Origin: Flavobacterium luteolum
GTDB lineage: Bacteria > Bacteroidota > Bacteroidia > Flavobacteriales > Flavobacteriaceae
DNA length: 64,000 nt
Assembly: GCF_027111275.1 (NCBI RefSeq)
Contig: NZ_CP114286.1
Coordinates: forward strand, 3,520,501-3,584,500
Direction: 5' to 3'
The notes beneath the pieces are model-generated. The model did not search any database. It worked only from the letters and a program-made list of their open reading frames with translations, and had not been told where the DNA came from. Position 1 is the first letter of the stretch. The number at the start of each line of letters is the position of its first letter. The translations under genes and the position numbers were made by a program. This document shows positions 62,062-64,000 of this stretch, in pieces.

Positions 62062-62370
62062 ATGAGCAGCGTTTATCAGATTAACAAAGGAATCAATCAG
62101 TCAATTGAATTTAAGGGCCTGAAAGCTCAGTACATCTGGTACCTGGGCGGAGGTGTTGTGGGACTGATGATTGTTTTTGCAGTGCTTATCATAGTCGGCA
62201 TTCCTTCTCTTGTCTGTGTGGTTTTAATTGGTACTGCAGGAACTGTGATGGTGATTAAGATCTATAAAATGAGCAGGCAGTATGGTGAATTTGGCATGAT
62301 GAAAGCTTTAGCTGCGAGGCAGATTCCTAAATGTGTTAAGGTGCGGAGCAGGGCTATTTTTATTAAGTGA
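62062..62370 (+). CDS. traF: Conjugative transfer protein TraF (DUF4133)
   Basis: 102 aa from the ATG at 62062, chosen because the family starts 'M.S.Y.INKGIN'; an open frame upstream to 61984 overlaps traE. It has two TM helices (YLGGGVVGLMIVFAVLIIV and LVCVVLIGTAGTVMVIKIYK) flanked by KGINQSIEFKGLKAQY and a positive C-terminus. This matches DUF4133/TraF, a VirB3-like inner-membrane component. The start lies 11 nt after the traE stop. Confidence 0.88.
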   Translation: MSSVYQINKGINQSIEFKGLKAQYIWYLGGGVVGLMIVFAVLIIVGIPSLVCVVLIGTAGTVMVIKIYKMSRQYGEFGMMKALAARQIPKCVKVRSRAIFIK

Positions 62371-62404
62371 TAGTTGAAGAACGTTATAGAGATGGAGGTG
62401 GATT

Positions 62405-63055
62405 ATGAAAGTCTTAAACTTATATGCCGGAATTGGCGGAAACCGAAAAAACTGGCATGACGTATCGGTTACGGCAGTTGAGCTGGATCCTGCGCTGGCT
62501 GCTTTGTATGCGCAGAACTTTCCAGATGATAAAGTGATTGTAGGGGATGCACACCAGTATCTTTTGGATCATTACAAAGAATTTGATTTTATCTGGTCAT
62601 CACCGCCGTGCCAGTCACATTCCTCTTTTCGGCAGAATATCTGCGTGAGATTCCGAGGCACTCCTGCTGTTTTTCCTGACATGAGGCTGTATCAGGAAAT
62701 TTTATTTCTGCAGCATAATGCAGAGTGTTTATGGGCCGTTGAAAATGTCAAGCCTTATTACACTGTGCTTATCGAACCTGATGCTGCTTTGCAGCGTCAT
62801 CTTTTCTGGTCAAATTTTCAGATTCCCGAATCGGAAATAAAGGCAGGAATTAAAATACGACACGCACAGATTCCTGAGCTTGAAGAGTCTTTAGGTTTCT
62901 GTTTGAAGGGATCTAATATATCAAACAAAAGACAGGTCCTTCGAAACTGTGTGGATCCAAATCTTGGGCTTCATATTTTAAGTACGGCCAGAAGTCTCTA
63001 TATGAGTAAAGTGAAGATTAGTAAAATTATGAAAAATGGAAAAGGAGTTAGATGA
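62405..63055 (+). CDS. Compact C5-cytosine DNA methyltransferase in the tra operon
   Basis: 216 aa. Motif I VLNLYAGIGGNRKNW, motif IV with catalytic Cys69 (SSPPCQSHS) and motif VI-like WAVENVKPYY are visible. The protein is half the usual C5-methyltransferase length: I find no VIII/X motifs or large target-recognition domain. Such short versions occur on Bacteroidota mobile elements and phages and may protect DNA from host restriction on entry. It sits between traF and traG, where conjugation genes are usually adjacent, and overlaps the traG start by 20 nt. Confidence 0.75.
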   Translation: MKVLNLYAGIGGNRKNWHDVSVTAVELDPALAALYAQNFPDDKVIVGDAHQYLLDHYKEFDFIWSSPPCQSHSSFRQNICVRFRGTPAVFPDMRLYQEILFLQHNAECLWAVENVKPYYTVLIEPDAALQRHLFWSNFQIPESEIKAGIKIRHAQIPELEESLGFCLKGSNISNKRQVLRNCVDPNLGLHILSTARSLYMSKVKISKIMKNGKGVR

Positions 63056-64000
63056 TGTTTTACCGATCATGGACGTGCAGCATGACTGCATACTATCAAA
63101 GCAGGGAGACATTACTGTGGTCTTTAAGGCTGATCTGCCGGAAATTTTCACAATGTCGGACCAGGAATATGAGGCGTTTCACCAGTCATGGATAAAAGCT
63201 GTAAAAATACTTCCGAAGTTCACAGTTTTTCATAAACAGGATTGGTTTTTAGAAAGCAGGTATAAAGCGGACTTTAATAATGAGGACAGCAGTTTTTTGA
63301 CCAGAAGCAGTGAGAGATTTTTCAATGAAAGGCCATTTCTGGATCACTCATGTTATATAATGATTACCAAAAAACCGGCAGGAAGAAAAAATTCCAGTTC
63401 GTTATTTTCTAGTCTTATAAGGAATAATCTAGTGCCTGACGAAACGCTAAATAGGCAGTTCCTTCAAGACTTCATTGACAGTGCAGGCCAGTTTAAAAGG
63501 ATTATGGAAGACAGCGGGTTCATTAGACTCACAAGACTTCGTAATAATGAGCTGATAAGCCAGAGCAGAAAGACAGGTCTTATAGAAAAGTATTGTTTTC
63601 TATCAGAAAATGAAAATTCGTTTATATACAATGATCTCAAGTTTTCAGACGGGATGCAGATAGGGGATAAGCACAGCCAGCTTTTTACTCTTGGGGATGC
63701 CGCTGATCTGCCGGCGCTCTGCGGTTCGAGAATCAATTTTGACCGTTACTCAACGGATAAGACAAAGTTCAGCATTGGATTTGCCTCAACACTCGGCCAG
63801 CTGCTGTCCTGCAATCATATATACAACCAGTATATTTTCATTGAAGACGCACAGAAGACAATCCAAAAACTGGAGAGTAAAAGATTGCGGCTTCAGTCAC
63901 TCTCAGCCTACAGCAGGGAAAATATGATTGCCAGAGATGCCACAAATGATTTTCTCAATGAGGCTATTGCACAGCAGCGGCTGCCGGTTAAAGCGCATTT
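63036..64000 (+). CDS. traG: Conjugation ATPase TraG (N-terminal part, runs off window)
   Basis: The start at 63036 opens MEKELDDVLPIMDVQHDCIL, the usual TraG start 'LDDVLPI(M)...HDCILSKQGDIT'. 321 residues are visible without a stop. Features include ILSKQGDITVVFKADLPEIFTMSDQEYEAF, a HKQDWFL block and the TraG N-terminal domain pattern (YSTDKTKFSIGFASTLGQLL). The Walker motifs lie beyond the window edge. It is the VirB4-like ATPase of the conjugation channel. The 20-nt overlap with the methyltransferase gene indicates translational coupling. Confidence 0.9.
   Translation, partial: MEKELDDVLPIMDVQHDCILSKQGDITVVFKADLPEIFTMSDQEYEAFHQSWIKAVKILPKFTVFHKQDWFLESRYKADFNNEDSSFLTRSSERFFNERPFLDHSCYIMITKKPAGRKNSSSLFSSLIRNNLVPDETLNRQFLQDFIDSAGQFKRIMEDSGFIRLTRLRNNELISQSRKTGLIEKYCFLSENENSFIYNDLKFSDGMQIGDKHSQLFTLGDAADLPALCGSRINFDRYSTDKTKFSIGFASTLGQLLSCNHIYNQYIFIEDAQKTIQKLESKRLRLQSLSAYSRENMIARDATNDFLNEAIAQQRLPVKAH

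Noticed and set aside
1..64000. tRNA, rRNA and CRISPR arrays
   Set aside because: I saw no cloverleaf-like sequences, rRNA segments or regularly spaced repeats with spacers in the window.

Overview
The window looks like a Bacteroidota chromosome of the Flavobacterium type. The supporting signs are an AT-rich sequence, SusC/SusD and TonB-dependent receptor genes, starts without Shine-Dalgarno sites, several matches to the Bacteroidota promoter (-33 TTG, -7 TAnnTTTG), and Bacteroidota-style conjugation genes (mobA/B/C, DUF4134/traE, DUF4133/traF, traG, PcfJ/PcfK). I saw no tRNA, rRNA, CRISPR array, transposase or integrase.

Region 1 (1-13.8 kb) is a polysaccharide utilisation locus, all on the + strand. 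It holds the end of a TonB-dependent receptor, a small secreted protein, a GH106-type alpha-L-rhamnosidase, a GH3 glycosidase, an S1 sulfatase, a SGNH acetylesterase, an SDR oxidoreductase, a GntR/LacI-type regulator and a GH43-type glycosidase with F5/8C and FN3 modules. Together these suggest a rhamnose-containing, probably sulfated and acetylated glycan. A decayed glycerophosphodiester phosphodiesterase remnant (13.9-14.1 kb) marks the edge of this block.

Region 2 (14.6-26.1 kb) is mobile-element housekeeping and DNA-damage tolerance. An ssb-(unknown)-pcfK-pcfJ operon is followed by small unknown genes (one DUF1810), and then a dinB-dnaE2-SRAP mutagenic repair cassette and a single-domain response regulator. 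Two imperfect copies of a roughly 35-bp sequence (near 14.45 and 26.27 kb) flank this block and could be attachment-site relics.

Region 3 (26.6-39.6 kb) is a defence island. It starts with an LRR-Roc-COR-TIR protein, architecturally a bacterial counterpart of NLR/Roco immune receptors. A six-gene system follows: MORC/MutL-like GHKL ATPase, Z1-domain ATPase, a large protein with a PD-(D/E)XK-like motif, a ParB/Srx-like protein, a second nuclease-like protein and a C5-cytosine methyltransferase. The last three genes are coupled by ATGA overlaps. It resembles MORC/Z1 restriction-like (MZA-type) systems but has its own gene content, and it is the best candidate for an incompletely described system.

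Region 4 (39.8-43.6 kb) carries mobC-mobB-mobA on the - strand with a cluster of hairpins upstream that looks like oriT.

Region 5 (43.7-61 kb) is ICE cargo. A MauE/DoxX-like redox membrane protein with a propeller-like C-terminus is followed by a small exported Cys-containing DUF6520-type protein. Converging on them is a SusC-SusD-S9 peptidase operon. Next come a C-protein-like XRE regulator with a palindromic operator, a histone H1-like 58-aa gene, two AraC-type regulators, a possible RteC-like protein and several lipoproteins or unknown genes.

Region 6 (61 kb to the end) is the start of the tra operon: a TM protein, traE, traF, a compact C5 methyltransferase, and traG, which runs off the window. 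Most of 14.6-64 kb is therefore probably one integrative conjugative element, or two stacked ones. Neither end of it is proven here.
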